Source: Bacteroidota bacterium
GTDB taxonomy: Bacteria; Bacteroidota; Bacteroidia; NS11-12g; UBA955
Direction of reading: 5' to 3'
Length of the DNA stretch: 64,000 nucleotides
Assembly: GCA_025354385.1 (NCBI GenBank)
Contig: JANXMZ010000021.1
Location: forward strand, 1-64,000
Each line of letters opens with the position of its first letter. Within the stretch, counting starts at the first letter, position 1. The position numbers were made by a program, and so were the translations under genes. This document shows positions 17,344-26,250 of this stretch, in pieces. Under the pieces are notes generated by a model, which saw nothing but the letters and a program-made list of their open reading frames with translations, did no database searches and was not told the DNA's origin.

Positions 17344-19005
17344 ATGAAAAAACATTTTATTTTTAAAATCGCACTCATAGCCTTGGTTTTATTTAATTCT
17401 AATATTGAATTAAACGCTCAGACCAAAGGCAAACCACTTCCCAAAAAACCAGCTACTGTGAATGCTAAACCAACACAAGCAAAACCAGGTGCCAATAAAC
17501 CGAAGGCTCCGCAACCTAAAGGCAGCACTACCACTAAGAAATTTGATGCTAATCAAGTTGGTAGGGCTCCAGGTAGTTATGCCATAAAAGTAAAATTAAG
17601 AGGCTTTAAAAATGCAGCTATTTATTTAGCAGATAATTTTGGAGACAAGCAATATTACAGAGATACTTGCTTTCTTGATGCCAATGGTGTAGGCACTTTC
17701 AGAGGTTCCCCAAAATTACAAAGAGGTTTATACATGATTGTTTTCCCCAATGCCTCCGGTTATTACGAATTACCAATTACCGATGATCAGGAATTCTATT
17801 TTGAAGCAGATACATCTTTAGACGAATCAAAAATAAAAATTACAGGTTCTGTAGAAAATGAATCTTTTGTTGCTTATCAAAATGTTAGAAGAATATATGG
17901 CGAAAAACGTTACAGTTTAGAAAAGAATTTAAAAGATGCAAAGGCAGCTGGAGATGAAGGTACTGCTATTGCTACCAAAAGAGAAATTGACACATTAGAA
18001 GCCCGCGACCAAAGGTTTAGAGAGGGTTATGCAAAGCAAAATCCTAACTATTTTTTAACAAAATTATTTACTGCTTTTAAACCTATTACTATTCCAAAAG
18101 GTGATCCTAAAGACAGTATGTTTGAATATAATTATTACATGAAGCATTATTGGGACAATGTCGATTTTAAAGAAGATGGATTAATTCGTGCACCTGCTGG
18201 TTTATTGGTAATGAAACTGAATGATTATATTGATAAATATACCATGCAGGATCCTGATAGTTTAACCAATGCGGTTTATTCCGTTTTAAATAAAACACGG
18301 CCTTATACTGAAACTCAGAAATACTTTGTTCAATATCTAACGAATAAATTTCAAGATAGAAAAATCATGTGCCAAGACAATGTGACCATTAACATGATTA
18401 ACAATTTTTACTGCACTGGAAAAGCATGGTGGTATAACGATACTGCGGAGTTAAGAAAAATGTGTGAAGAGGGAAAAAAAGCCATTCCAACCATGTGTGG
18501 AAGAACTGCTCCCGATTTAAACATGGCCGATACTGCTGGTAAAATGCACCGACTTTATGAAAATCTGGGTAATAATTTAACCATTCTATTTTTCTTTGAC
18601 CCCACTTGCGGTCATTGTAAAGAGGTTATTCCTATTGTAAATGCCGTATTCCAAAAACATAAGTTAAATGGTGTAAAAGTATATGCGGTTTCTACCGAAA
18701 ACAAATATGAAGAATGGAGAGAAATGATGCGAAAGCGTCCAGAATTAGGTGAATGGGTGAATGTTTGTAAAACAGATCGATACTACCCTTGGCCAATCAA
18801 TAAATACGACTACAATATTGTTGCTAATCCTTCTCTCTTTATTTTAGATAAAAATGCCAAAATCATTGGTAAAAAAATAGATGAGCATCAGTTGGAATTT
18901 TTTATAGAGTCTCTACTTTATGAAAAAGGCATTATTAAAGTAAAACCTGTTCCACCATCTGATAAAAAAGAATCTTCACAAGAAGATACAAAAGAAACAC
19001 ATTGA
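17344..19005 (+). CDS. Exported thioredoxin-fold protein with DUF4369/DUF5106-like regions (TlpA type)
   Basis: This 553-residue protein has a signal peptide (residues 1-26, ending LNAQ) and then a Pro/Lys/Ala-rich linker to about residue 75. Residues 78-180 match the beta-rich DUF4369 type that often precedes TlpA domains in Bacteroidota. A helical DUF5106-like middle follows. A thioredoxin-like domain near 385-530 carries the redox centre DPTCGHCKEV (C-G-H-C). It should act in the periplasm as a disulfide or thiol oxidoreductase. The Lys/Glu/Ser-rich tail is probably disordered. It is transcribed alone; redox partners are unknown. Confidence 0.88.
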   Translation: MKKHFIFKIALIALVLFNSNIELNAQTKGKPLPKKPATVNAKPTQAKPGANKPKAPQPKGSTTTKKFDANQVGRAPGSYAIKVKLRGFKNAAIYLADNFGDKQYYRDTCFLDANGVGTFRGSPKLQRGLYMIVFPNASGYYELPITDDQEFYFEADTSLDESKIKITGSVENESFVAYQNVRRIYGEKRYSLEKNLKDAKAAGDEGTAIATKREIDTLEARDQRFREGYAKQNPNYFLTKLFTAFKPITIPKGDPKDSMFEYNYYMKHYWDNVDFKEDGLIRAPAGLLVMKLNDYIDKYTMQDPDSLTNAVYSVLNKTRPYTETQKYFVQYLTNKFQDRKIMCQDNVTINMINNFYCTGKAWWYNDTAELRKMCEEGKKAIPTMCGRTAPDLNMADTAGKMHRLYENLGNNLTILFFFDPTCGHCKEVIPIVNAVFQKHKLNGVKVYAVSTENKYEEWREMMRKRPELGEWVNVCKTDRYYPWPINKYDYNIVANPSLFILDKNAKIIGKKIDEHQLEFFIESLLYEKGIIKVKPVPPSDKKESSQEDTKETH

Positions 19006-19012
19006 TACTCAT

Positions 19013-19675
19013 TTAATGCTTCTCTCTATATTCTCTTATCGATTCTCTAGCACGTCGTATAATTGTACCCGTTTTAATTTGAAATCCGAAGGTGTAAAAT
19101 GGCCCGTTAAATTCATGAGTAGACAACAAGGATATTCTGGTGCCTAAACCGCCTCCAAACCATAGCCACCAAGTGAGTTTATAACTAGCGTTAATACCTA
19201 ATTCAAAAGGCACAACACCTGGATTGGTGGCTCCATAATTTCTTTTTAAAGAAGCTTTATTATAGTGTCCTGCACCTAACCCGATAGCGCAAGGGATTGA
19301 TAGTCGCCATTTTCTTGAATCATGAAATTCATAATCGATGCCGTAATTAATATAACCCAGACCATAGGTTGAGATAACTGTATTGCTATCTACCTTATTT
19401 TGAGCAGCGGTGGGGTTTTCTACAATCTCGCTACTATTGCCATAAGTATTGTATAAACCTAGATAAAAACTGGTTCTATCATTGTATATATAGCCTGCTT
19501 GTAAGCCAAACATTTTAATATTAAGTGATCCTATAAGATTATTCTTGCCATCCAAACTTACAAAAAACTTTCGCTTTTGTTTCAAGTCATATTTTATTGT
19601 ATCCAAGAGATGCTTAATTTGCGCATTTAATGTCAACGAGGAAAATAAGATTATAAAAATGGTTAATTTTTTCAA
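19013..19675 (-). CDS. Exported beta-barrel-like protein of unknown function
   Basis: This 220-residue protein starts with a signal peptide (MKKLTIFIILFSSLTLNAQ). The mature part alternates aromatic and glycine residues in short strands (AGYIYNDRTSFYLGLYNTYG, WLWFGGGLGTRISL), a pattern typical of small outer-membrane beta barrels. No further domain is recognised. It converges with the thioredoxin-fold gene, their stops being seven bases apart, and has a short upstream gap to the divergent pnuC. Confidence 0.6.
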   Translation of the reverse strand: MKKLTIFIILFSSLTLNAQIKHLLDTIKYDLKQKRKFFVSLDGKNNLIGSLNIKMFGLQAGYIYNDRTSFYLGLYNTYGNSSEIVENPTAAQNKVDSNTVISTYGLGYINYGIDYEFHDSRKWRLSIPCAIGLGAGHYNKASLKRNYGATNPGVVPFELGINASYKLTWWLWFGGGLGTRISLLSTHEFNGPFYTFGFQIKTGTIIRRARESIREYREKH

Positions 19676-19722
19676 ACTGAGACAAAAATAAACTTTAATA
19701 AATTCTATTATTCAATTGATAT

Positions 19723-20313
19723 TTGCCCATTGTGTTAATATTTATAGAAATACTGTCTGTAGCGTTCAATTTATTTTATCTTTATTTTGCAATCAAAAGA
19801 AAACCCATTACTTGGATATTTGGGATTATAGCCTCTTTGCTAAGTGTCTATCTTTTTTATAAAATCGACTATAAAGGCAGTGCAATGCTTAATATTATAT
19901 ATGCCATTCAGGGTATTTTTGGTTTTATGCAATGGCAGTTTTTTCAGAAAAACGAAGGTGTTGCGTTCAAACTTTCAAGAAAGGAGCATTTATTTCTAAT
20001 TGCGTTTGTAGCATTTTTATTTTTTTTCTTAAGTATTTTTATTGGAAATTATTTTCCAAACCCCGTTAAAAAAATTGATCTTCTATTAGCTTTAGGTTGC
20101 GTATTAACCACTTTTATCGAAATAAAAAAAGACATTGCATGCTGGTTTTATTGGATAATTTTAAATCTAGCGTATACTATTTTGTACAGCTACCAGCAAT
20201 TATATCTATATGCAGGAATGATGCTTGTGCTAGGTATTTTCTCAATTTGGGCTTTATTTGAATGGAAAAAAGAATCGCAGACTAAGGCTGAAATTTCGAC
20301 TGAATATAACTAG
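19723..20313 (+). CDS. pnuC: PnuC-family nicotinamide riboside/ribosyl nicotinamide transporter
   Basis: This 196-residue protein has about seven membrane helices and the PnuC pattern: ITWIFGIIASLLSVYLF, then MLNIIYAIQGIFGFMQW, and late WFYWIILNLAYTILY. PnuC proteins take up nicotinamide riboside or related vitamin B3 compounds for NAD synthesis by facilitated diffusion. No ATG fits the N-terminus; translation must start at TTG 19723 or GTG 19732. Its last 32 bases overlap the end of the convergent DUF2520 gene. No partner kinase (NadR or NRK) is adjacent. Confidence 0.85.
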   Translation: MPIVLIFIEILSVAFNLFYLYFAIKRKPITWIFGIIASLLSVYLFYKIDYKGSAMLNIIYAIQGIFGFMQWQFFQKNEGVAFKLSRKEHLFLIAFVAFLFFFLSIFIGNYFPNPVKKIDLLLALGCVLTTFIEIKKDIACWFYWIILNLAYTILYSYQQLYLYAGMMLVLGIFSIWALFEWKKESQTKAEISTEYN

Positions 20314-21052
20314 AAACATGCTTGTAAATGTCTTGTAATTCATGATCACTTTTTAACAATTCAAGATGTTTATTAATCGTAATTTCATCGTGTCTCTTGG
20401 CAGGGCCTGTTTGTGCTTCTTTAGGTCCCATACTATTTAATTTTTCGAAAGTGCGTTGAATAAGCGGTAATAAAAGACTAAAATCAAGTTGATTTTTTTG
20501 AGCAATTTCTTCTGTGGCCATCAACATGGCATTCACAAAATTATTTGCAAATACTGCCGCTAAATGGTATTTTAATCTTTCAGCACTATTCACAGATTCT
20601 TCTCTATTGCCAGTATGATGAATCAAGGTTCTTAAACTTTCTTTAGCATTATCCGAATTTGCCTCAATTAGAAATGGAGCTATCACATTCTCTAAATAAT
20701 TACTATTGACTGACTGTAAGGGATATAAAACACCATGATTTCTAAATTTTGCTAAAATATTCATAGAGATGCTTCCAGCACAATGACAAACTAAAGCGTT
20801 TGTTTGTGGTAAACTGTTAATGCAAACGCTCATCTGATCGTCGGGAACCGCTATCAAAACCAAATCAACTTCAGTTAGTAAATCACAGTCCTTTGAGTAT
20901 AAAGCATTGAAAGTATTCGCTAAAATCCTCCCAGTTTCTTCATTTCTGCTTATAATTTGACAGATGAATATTTGATTAGAATGAAAAAGGTTCGCCAAGA
21001 AATAGGCCATATTACCCGACCCAATGATGGCGATATTTTTTATTGCCTTCAT
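20282..21052 (-). CDS. Rossmann-fold DUF2520 protein (NAD(P)-binding)
   Basis: This 256-residue protein begins with a dinucleotide-binding loop (IAIIGSGNMAYFLA) and continues with a beta-alpha Rossmann domain (VLIAVPDDQM, VCHCAGS). An alpha-helical C-terminal domain of the DUF2520 type contains YHLAAVFANNFVNAM. The layout resembles 6-phosphogluconate/pyrroline-carboxylate-reductase-like oxidoreductases, but the substrate is unknown. The ATG overlaps the ccmF stop by four bases, so it is the last gene of the cytochrome c maturation operon. That link may reflect operon growth more than shared function. Confidence 0.8.
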   Translation of the reverse strand: MKAIKNIAIIGSGNMAYFLANLFHSNQIFICQIISRNEETGRILANTFNALYSKDCDLLTEVDLVLIAVPDDQMSVCINSLPQTNALVCHCAGSISMNILAKFRNHGVLYPLQSVNSNYLENVIAPFLIEANSDNAKESLRTLIHHTGNREESVNSAERLKYHLAAVFANNFVNAMLMATEEIAQKNQLDFSLLLPLIQRTFEKLNSMGPKEAQTGPAKRHDEITINKHLELLKSDHELQDIYKHVSSYIQSKFQP

Positions 21053-23661
21053 TCTAAAGCAGTTCTTCTTTTAGACTCTTTAAATCTTTGCACAATGGAA
21101 AGAATAAATCCAAAAATCATAATTAAGGTTCCACCCCAAAGTAAGTTGATGTATGGAAATTCAATGGCCTTTAAAATAATATAGTCAATTTTGGGTCTGC
21201 GAGTAGCCGTAGTAACAATAAACTTCATATTTTGACTATTGTTTTCATCCTGAATAATTCTATCCATAATCACCATAATACCTGCTTCATTAATGATAGA
21301 TTCTTTAATTCTAATCCTATCTTCACTAATAAATTCAGGACGTGCAATGAAAGTATCACCTAAGCTATTAACAATGATTTCTGCTTGTAGATGTAATTTC
21401 TTTAAATCTTTAGGGGCTTCAATAACATTAATTTTGCTCAAAGTTAATTGTCGAGTTCCATCCTCTGTAACAAATACGCCTCCAATATTTACAGTATCGG
21501 TTTTAAAATGATCAAAGTTTTGTTCTTCTACTTTTTCAAGACCACTTTCAAAAGTGATATGTGTAAAAATATCCCTGGTTAAAAAATGTTTGGTATCAGG
21601 ATTATTAACCAATCCCATTTTAGGATTGTTCTGTGAATTAGGATGGAGGGTAAAGGAATCTTTTAACTTCCCATTGTCATCGAAAAATTTATATGCCACT
21701 TCGAAATAGCGATTAGGAGCCTCATCCTTCGAAGAAATATAAGTTGCCTCGAGTGTATTATCAGCCAAGCGAACCGGGCGACCCTTGGCTAAAAGAATAT
21801 TTTCGCGGTTGCTGGCTATGGCATTTTGGTCGACCTTTCCATCCTCGGTTTGTTCGGCAAAAAAACCTTGACCACTTAAATTATTACTTAATATTTTTTT
21901 ATTGGCGGATGATACTAAAACGCCAATCATCATTAAACCAAACCCTGCATGTGCAATGCTTGCTCCGGCCAATTTAATTTTTCCTTTCAGCACTATTCTT
22001 ATATAGTGCGTATTCGCCACAACAGAAAATATACCCCCTATTAGTAGTAATAAATATTTGATGTTCCACAATTGGAATAAGTACAGTGCCCCAACAGACA
22101 TCATAACGGCAATCAACAATGCAGTAATAACCGGTTCCCAAAACTTCTTGGCATCAGAGTTTTTATATTTGAAATATTGTCCAACTGCTGTTAAAAACAC
22201 AATCAATACGGCAAAAGGCATTTGCCACATATTATAATAATCTTCGCCCCTTGGTGCTCTAGAAGTATTAAATAATTTATTGAAAACTGGAATGCTGGTT
22301 TGAGTAATAATATGTAAGCCAGAAAGCAGTAAAACCATGCTGCCAATTAACATCCATAATTCGCGGCTGTATGCCTTATCATTTTCCAAACCTGTATCAT
22401 ACCTATTGAACAAATTGGCAATAAACCATATTGTACTTCCAAATAAAATGATGGACCCAATAATACTGATAGGAACGATAGAGGAATTAAATGGCCAAAA
22501 TATTAGAAGCATTAAGGCCACAAAAACTATGGAGAAGAAAATGGCTGCATGTTTCTTTTGCTTAAAGCTCAAGGCATAAGTAAGCACAATAAAGAGAAAT
22601 AAAAATAACAACAATTGACCTGACAAACCAAGGTCGGTGAATGAATGAACGCTCGCATTTCCCAATACACCACTTCTGGTTAAGAAGGTTGCATAAAGTA
22701 CCATAAAGAATGAGAATATGGTGAGCACAATGGTGAGCACTGGGTATTTACCGGTAGATTTATTAATAAGCAATAAATGGAGAGCAGTAATCATTAGCAA
22801 CCAAGGCATTAATGAAGCATTCTCCACTGGATCCCAGGCCCAATACCCTCCGAAAGTTAAACTTTCGTAAGCCCAGTAGCCTCCCATGATAATACCAGTA
22901 CCTAATACCATTACCGATACCAGCGCCCAAGGTAATGCAGGTATGGTCCAGTCCTTCATTCGTTTAGTCCATAAGCCCGCAAATGCAAATGCAAACGGAA
23001 CAATGGTAGAAGCAAAACCTAGAAACAAGGTTGGTGGATGTATCACCATCCAATAGTTTTGTAACAATGGATTCAAACCATTGCCATCTTTATATATTTC
23101 TAAATAATTACCCTTACCTATTTTCTCCAAAACAGGAATCAACAATGCTTCCGGACTGTGTTCTCTCAGTAAAACAAAAGGACTGCTTCCAATTTTAACC
23201 TCACCAATATGAATGCCCAATAACATAGTACCCAATACAAATTGAGCCAAAGCAATAACAGCTAATACAGGAGCTTCCCATGTTTTAGCCTTCTTCATAA
23301 GAATCAAACCTAAAACCACATGCCAGAACATCCACAACAAAAAGCTACCTTCCTGTCCTTCCCAAAAACAACTTATCATGTAATAAATGGGCAAATCATT
23401 AGAAGAATGCTTGTACGCATAATGGTATTCATAATAATGATTTTGTATGATGGCAAATAAAGTGAAGAAAACAGCTAAAACAGCAATACTTTGAATAACA
23501 AAAAATAATCTTCCTAAACTTAGTAAATCTTTGTATTTAATGTTGGTAGAGACTGCGTAAGTAATGGCTGCAAACAATGCAGAAAACACAGCAATTACGA
23601 CTGCTAAATGACCAAAATTACCAATGGCGAGATGCTCATTTTTAAATAAAATAGTTTCCAA
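21049..23661 (-). CDS. ccmF: Cytochrome c maturation heme lyase CcmF/CcsA-like
   Basis: This 870-residue membrane protein has about fifteen helices. The tryptophan-rich WWD heme-handling motif is clear (GGYWAWDPVENASLMPWL near residue 270), as are flanking histidines such as NYWMVIHPPTLFLGF. A periplasmic region of about 200 residues near the C-terminus (about 620-835) precedes a last helix. CcmF receives heme from CcmE and attaches it to CxxCH motifs of apocytochromes. Bacteroidota CcmF proteins are longer than the roughly 650-residue proteobacterial ones. It follows ccmE after six bases. Confidence 0.93.
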   Translation of the reverse strand: METILFKNEHLAIGNFGHLAVVIAVFSALFAAITYAVSTNIKYKDLLSLGRLFFVIQSIAVLAVFFTLFAIIQNHYYEYHYAYKHSSNDLPIYYMISCFWEGQEGSFLLWMFWHVVLGLILMKKAKTWEAPVLAVIALAQFVLGTMLLGIHIGEVKIGSSPFVLLREHSPEALLIPVLEKIGKGNYLEIYKDGNGLNPLLQNYWMVIHPPTLFLGFASTIVPFAFAFAGLWTKRMKDWTIPALPWALVSVMVLGTGIIMGGYWAYESLTFGGYWAWDPVENASLMPWLLMITALHLLLINKSTGKYPVLTIVLTIFSFFMVLYATFLTRSGVLGNASVHSFTDLGLSGQLLLFLFLFIVLTYALSFKQKKHAAIFFSIVFVALMLLIFWPFNSSIVPISIIGSIILFGSTIWFIANLFNRYDTGLENDKAYSRELWMLIGSMVLLLSGLHIITQTSIPVFNKLFNTSRAPRGEDYYNMWQMPFAVLIVFLTAVGQYFKYKNSDAKKFWEPVITALLIAVMMSVGALYLFQLWNIKYLLLLIGGIFSVVANTHYIRIVLKGKIKLAGASIAHAGFGLMMIGVLVSSANKKILSNNLSGQGFFAEQTEDGKVDQNAIASNRENILLAKGRPVRLADNTLEATYISSKDEAPNRYFEVAYKFFDDNGKLKDSFTLHPNSQNNPKMGLVNNPDTKHFLTRDIFTHITFESGLEKVEEQNFDHFKTDTVNIGGVFVTEDGTRQLTLSKINVIEAPKDLKKLHLQAEIIVNSLGDTFIARPEFISEDRIRIKESIINEAGIMVIMDRIIQDENNSQNMKFIVTTATRRPKIDYIILKAIEFPYINLLWGGTLIMIFGFILSIVQRFKESKRRTALE

Positions 23662-23667
23662 TTGTAA

Positions 23668-24114
23668 TTATTTTTTTTCGTATTTACTTGGACATTTTTT
23701 AAGAATATCTTTCGCTTCAAAATATCCATTTCGACTATATCCAATGAGAACTACTTTATCTGTACGATCCATATCCTGTGGTTTTGCATTATAAAAAATG
23801 ACTTTCCTTTCTGCACCGGTAGTGTCATTGGCATAAAACTCATAATAGTTTGGGTCCTGTTGAGGATTATAAACCTCTGCTCGGTTTTTGTTTAAAGTGG
23901 TTACTACATGTAATTGTAAATTTGGTCGAGTTTTAGCAATTTCATCCGCTTCTGCAAAGCAAACATACTTGCTAGTATCACCATAAAAACTGACACCTAT
24001 TGCCAATGCTACAGAGATAACAATCAAAAGAACCAAATAGATTGGTTTGAATCCTTTTTGCTTTACCCTTTGAGGTATAGTTGGATTGTTAGAATCAGAA
24101 AGATATTGTTCCAT
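23668..24114 (-). CDS. ccmE: CxxxY-type heme chaperone CcmE
   Basis: This 148-residue protein has an N-terminal membrane anchor (about 23-43) and a periplasmic OB-fold region. CcmE carries heme from CcmC to CcmF by a covalent bond, normally through His in an HxxxY motif. Here the motif is C141-P-S-K-Y145, so cysteine replaces the histidine. Such CxxxY variants are known from archaea and some sulfate reducers, where heme attaches through Cys. The first base of its ATG is shared with the ccmD-like stop (TAATG type), so translation is coupled. Confidence 0.88.
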   Translation of the reverse strand: MEQYLSDSNNPTIPQRVKQKGFKPIYLVLLIVISVALAIGVSFYGDTSKYVCFAEADEIAKTRPNLQLHVVTTLNKNRAEVYNPQQDPNYYEFYANDTTGAERKVIFYNAKPQDMDRTDKVVLIGYSRNGYFEAKDILKKCPSKYEKK

Positions 24115-24296
24115 TATTTACCTTTGTTTTCTAATTTAGAAATCTTAGCGTCTAATCTTACTAAATATATCGTAATTAAAGTAAAAATAATAGTAAGAAT
24201 ACCCACCACTACAAATATTTTTCCTGAGGTTCTAAAAAGTGATTCTGTGGGCTGAGGCACCACATCCAACATTATATTAAGCAAATAATTTTTCAT
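24114..24296 (-). CDS. CcmD-like small membrane protein
   Basis: This 60-residue protein has one membrane helix (about 26-46, KIFVVVGILTIIFTLITIYLV) followed by a basic, coiled cytoplasmic tail (RLDAKISKLENK). Size, topology and position between ccmC and ccmE identify it as the CcmD counterpart, which in other bacteria helps release holo-CcmE from the CcmABC complex. Sequence similarity in this family is weak, so the call rests mainly on context. It overlaps ccmC by 20 bases and ccmE by one. Confidence 0.75.
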   Translation of the reverse strand: MKNYLLNIMLDVVPQPTESLFRTSGKIFVVVGILTIIFTLITIYLVRLDAKISKLENKGK

Positions 24297-24966
24297 TTTC
24301 TTTACGTTGTTTTATGAGTTCGTATCTAGCTGTAATTTCTGCAATCCAAACAAAAAATAAGGTCCATCCAATAATGGCAGGATAAAAAACCATTTCCATA
24401 TTATTGGTTTTGTTGTATGTCTTAAAATTTACCGATTCGCCACTACCCGGGTGAATACTGAATTTTGCAAGTTTCGGCATAACAAAAATAAGGGCAATAA
24501 ATAAAGGGAAAATAAAGATGTTGTAAACAGACGCTAGTCGCGCTTTTTTCTCGCCTTCATTTACAGATTTTTGAATAAGCCAGTAACCTGCATACATTGT
24601 CATACCGACTGCTACACCGTTTAGCTTAGGGTCATTTGTCCAAGGTGACCCCCAAGTATTATATCCCCAGAACATGCCTGTAAACAATCCGCATAATCCC
24701 ATCAAAATTCCTGAATACGTAAGGGAACGAGCGATAATTTCATGATTGGGATTCTGATTCTGCAAGTATAAAATACTGTAAATCCAAGCTGCCATTAAAA
24801 TCAGCATCATGCCAAACCACATAGGTACATGGTAAAAAAGATTGCGAATTGTTTCATCCAAAATACCAACATCTGTAGGCAAGGGAATTAACAAACCATA
24901 TATTAAAGTATAGCCCAATAACAATACTGCCAATAATTTATACCATTTATAAGGAATTTTTGCCAT
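24277..24966 (-). CDS. ccmC: Heme handling protein CcmC
   Basis: This 229-residue membrane protein has six helices and the WWD motif WGYNTWGSPWTNDPKLNG near residues 103-120. Flanking heme-ligand histidines are present: FYHVPMWFG near 44, and IHPGSG after the motif. CcmC loads heme onto CcmE at the outer face of the inner membrane. It is preceded by about 100 bases without a gene and then ccmB; the downstream ccmD-like gene overlaps it. All the parts expected of the family are present. Confidence 0.95.
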   Translation of the reverse strand: MAKIPYKWYKLLAVLLLGYTLIYGLLIPLPTDVGILDETIRNLFYHVPMWFGMMLILMAAWIYSILYLQNQNPNHEIIARSLTYSGILMGLCGLFTGMFWGYNTWGSPWTNDPKLNGVAVGMTMYAGYWLIQKSVNEGEKKARLASVYNIFIFPLFIALIFVMPKLAKFSIHPGSGESVNFKTYNKTNNMEMVFYPAIIGWTLFFVWIAEITARYELIKQRKENEKLFA

Positions 24967-25068
24967 CTTAAAAGTGATGCAAAAATAGGCATAATCCCTA
25001 TTTATTTTACATAATATTTAGGCAGAAATAAAACGGCATCAATACATTGAAAACACTTAATAAATAGA

Positions 25069-25719
25069 TTACTCTTTCCAAATAAATTTAACCAATAAAA
25101 TACCCAAAAACAAGATTAAAATATTCATTCCAAGAAGGATAAGTGTTTCAGGTAGCAGGGTCATAAAGCCCAAACCGTCTGTGGCCTTTTTACTGGCTTT
25201 CACACCAATTAGCAAAAGTGGCACTATCAAAGGAAAAGTGAGTACAGGAAGAAGCATGCCAGGATGATCTGTTTTAGCAGCAATGCTACTACTAATGGTA
25301 AAGACCGATGAAATACCTGCTCCAGTAATAATTGCTATTAATAAAAAAGAAAAAACATCGTCAACAATAAATCCATGAATGATTAAAAATATAAAAATTG
25401 AAAAAAGTGTGAACATAAGCATGAGCACAAAATTGGTAATGAGTTTAGATACTAAAAATTCAACTGGAGACAATAATTGGTGCCAATACAAAAAATGACC
25501 TTTGTGCATATTCAAAAAAGATTTGCTGATGCCTTGAATAGTTGTAAATATTACGATTAACCAAAACAGTGAGCTGAATATTGGTTTATCTATGCCAGGT
25601 AAGCTCAAATAAGTTATCAATACGGCAATGAAGATGTGAATAAAAACGCTGCTGAGCGCAAATTTATTTTTCCATTCGGATTGGATAAAAAATTTAACAG
25701 TATTAGGTATTGATGACAA
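25069..25719 (-). CDS. ccmB: Heme exporter permease CcmB
   Basis: The protein of about 216 residues has six membrane helices and CcmB features such as the N-terminal FIQSEWKNKF cytoplasmic stretch and FLYWHQLLSPVEFLVSKLITN. CcmB pairs with the ATPase CcmA in the CcmABCD complex. The start is uncertain: an ATG-initiated frame runs up to 25785, but its first 22 residues overlap the divergent gene at 25765 and do not resemble CcmB. The TTG at 25719 is chosen because the conserved part begins right after it. No ccmA is found in the window. Confidence 0.85.
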   Translation of the reverse strand: MSSIPNTVKFFIQSEWKNKFALSSVFIHIFIAVLITYLSLPGIDKPIFSSLFWLIVIFTTIQGISKSFLNMHKGHFLYWHQLLSPVEFLVSKLITNFVLMLMFTLFSIFIFLIIHGFIVDDVFSFLLIAIITGAGISSVFTISSSIAAKTDHPGMLLPVLTFPLIVPLLLIGVKASKKATDGLGFMTLLPETLILLGMNILILFLGILLVKFIWKE

Positions 25720-25764
25720 GTGTAAAAATTTGTATTTTCGCACAAAAATAATACAAACCAAGTT

Positions 25765-26235
25765 ATGCATAGCAAAATAGAACATTTAAGCGCTTCCGAA
25801 AAACAGTTAATACACGATGCTCCCCTTTTGGTGACTGTACTTTTGGCGGGTGCTGACGGTGATTTTCACACTTCAGAAATTAAGAAAGCAGTTAAAATTA
25901 TTCATATTAAAACCTATTCAGAAGGTAAGGATGTAAGAGGTGTTTACAAAGATATTGACGCGCACAGCGAAGAAATGATAGACGAATTGATTCATTCTTT
26001 ACCTACCATTCCGAATGAGAGAACACAGATTTTAAAAGATAAATTGAGCGCGTTGAACCATATTTTTCCTAAAATTGACCACGTATTTGCTTCAGATTTA
26101 TTTAAAAGCTTACGCGAATTGGCTTTTTACGTTAGTCGCGCCCATGATACAGAGCTTGGCATAGGTTATCATAGCACTCAAGAGAAGCACCTGATTCATC
26201 TTGATTTTATTCATGAACCAAAAGCGCCTCATTAA
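25765..26235 (+). CDS. Small soluble protein, possibly TerB-like
   Basis: This 156-residue protein is mostly alpha-helical, without signal peptide or membrane segment. LLVTVLLAGADGDFHTSEIKKAVKII near residue 20 recalls the TerB/DjlA fold, in which a helix pair carries an acidic D-G-x-x-x-x-x-E metal site. The remaining regions are less similar, so this is tentative. It starts in the 45 bases between itself and ccmB and converges with the AlkD-like gene. Its role is unknown. Confidence 0.6.
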   Translation: MHSKIEHLSASEKQLIHDAPLLVTVLLAGADGDFHTSEIKKAVKIIHIKTYSEGKDVRGVYKDIDAHSEEMIDELIHSLPTIPNERTQILKDKLSALNHIFPKIDHVFASDLFKSLRELAFYVSRAHDTELGIGYHSTQEKHLIHLDFIHEPKAPH

Positions 26236-26250
26236 GTCTTTATAGAATAA

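Noticed and set aside
20282..20313. Gene overlap of pnuC and the DUF2520 gene as a possible error
   Set aside because: Convergent 3' overlaps of 20-35 bases recur in this window (43608, 48968), so it is normal compact packing.
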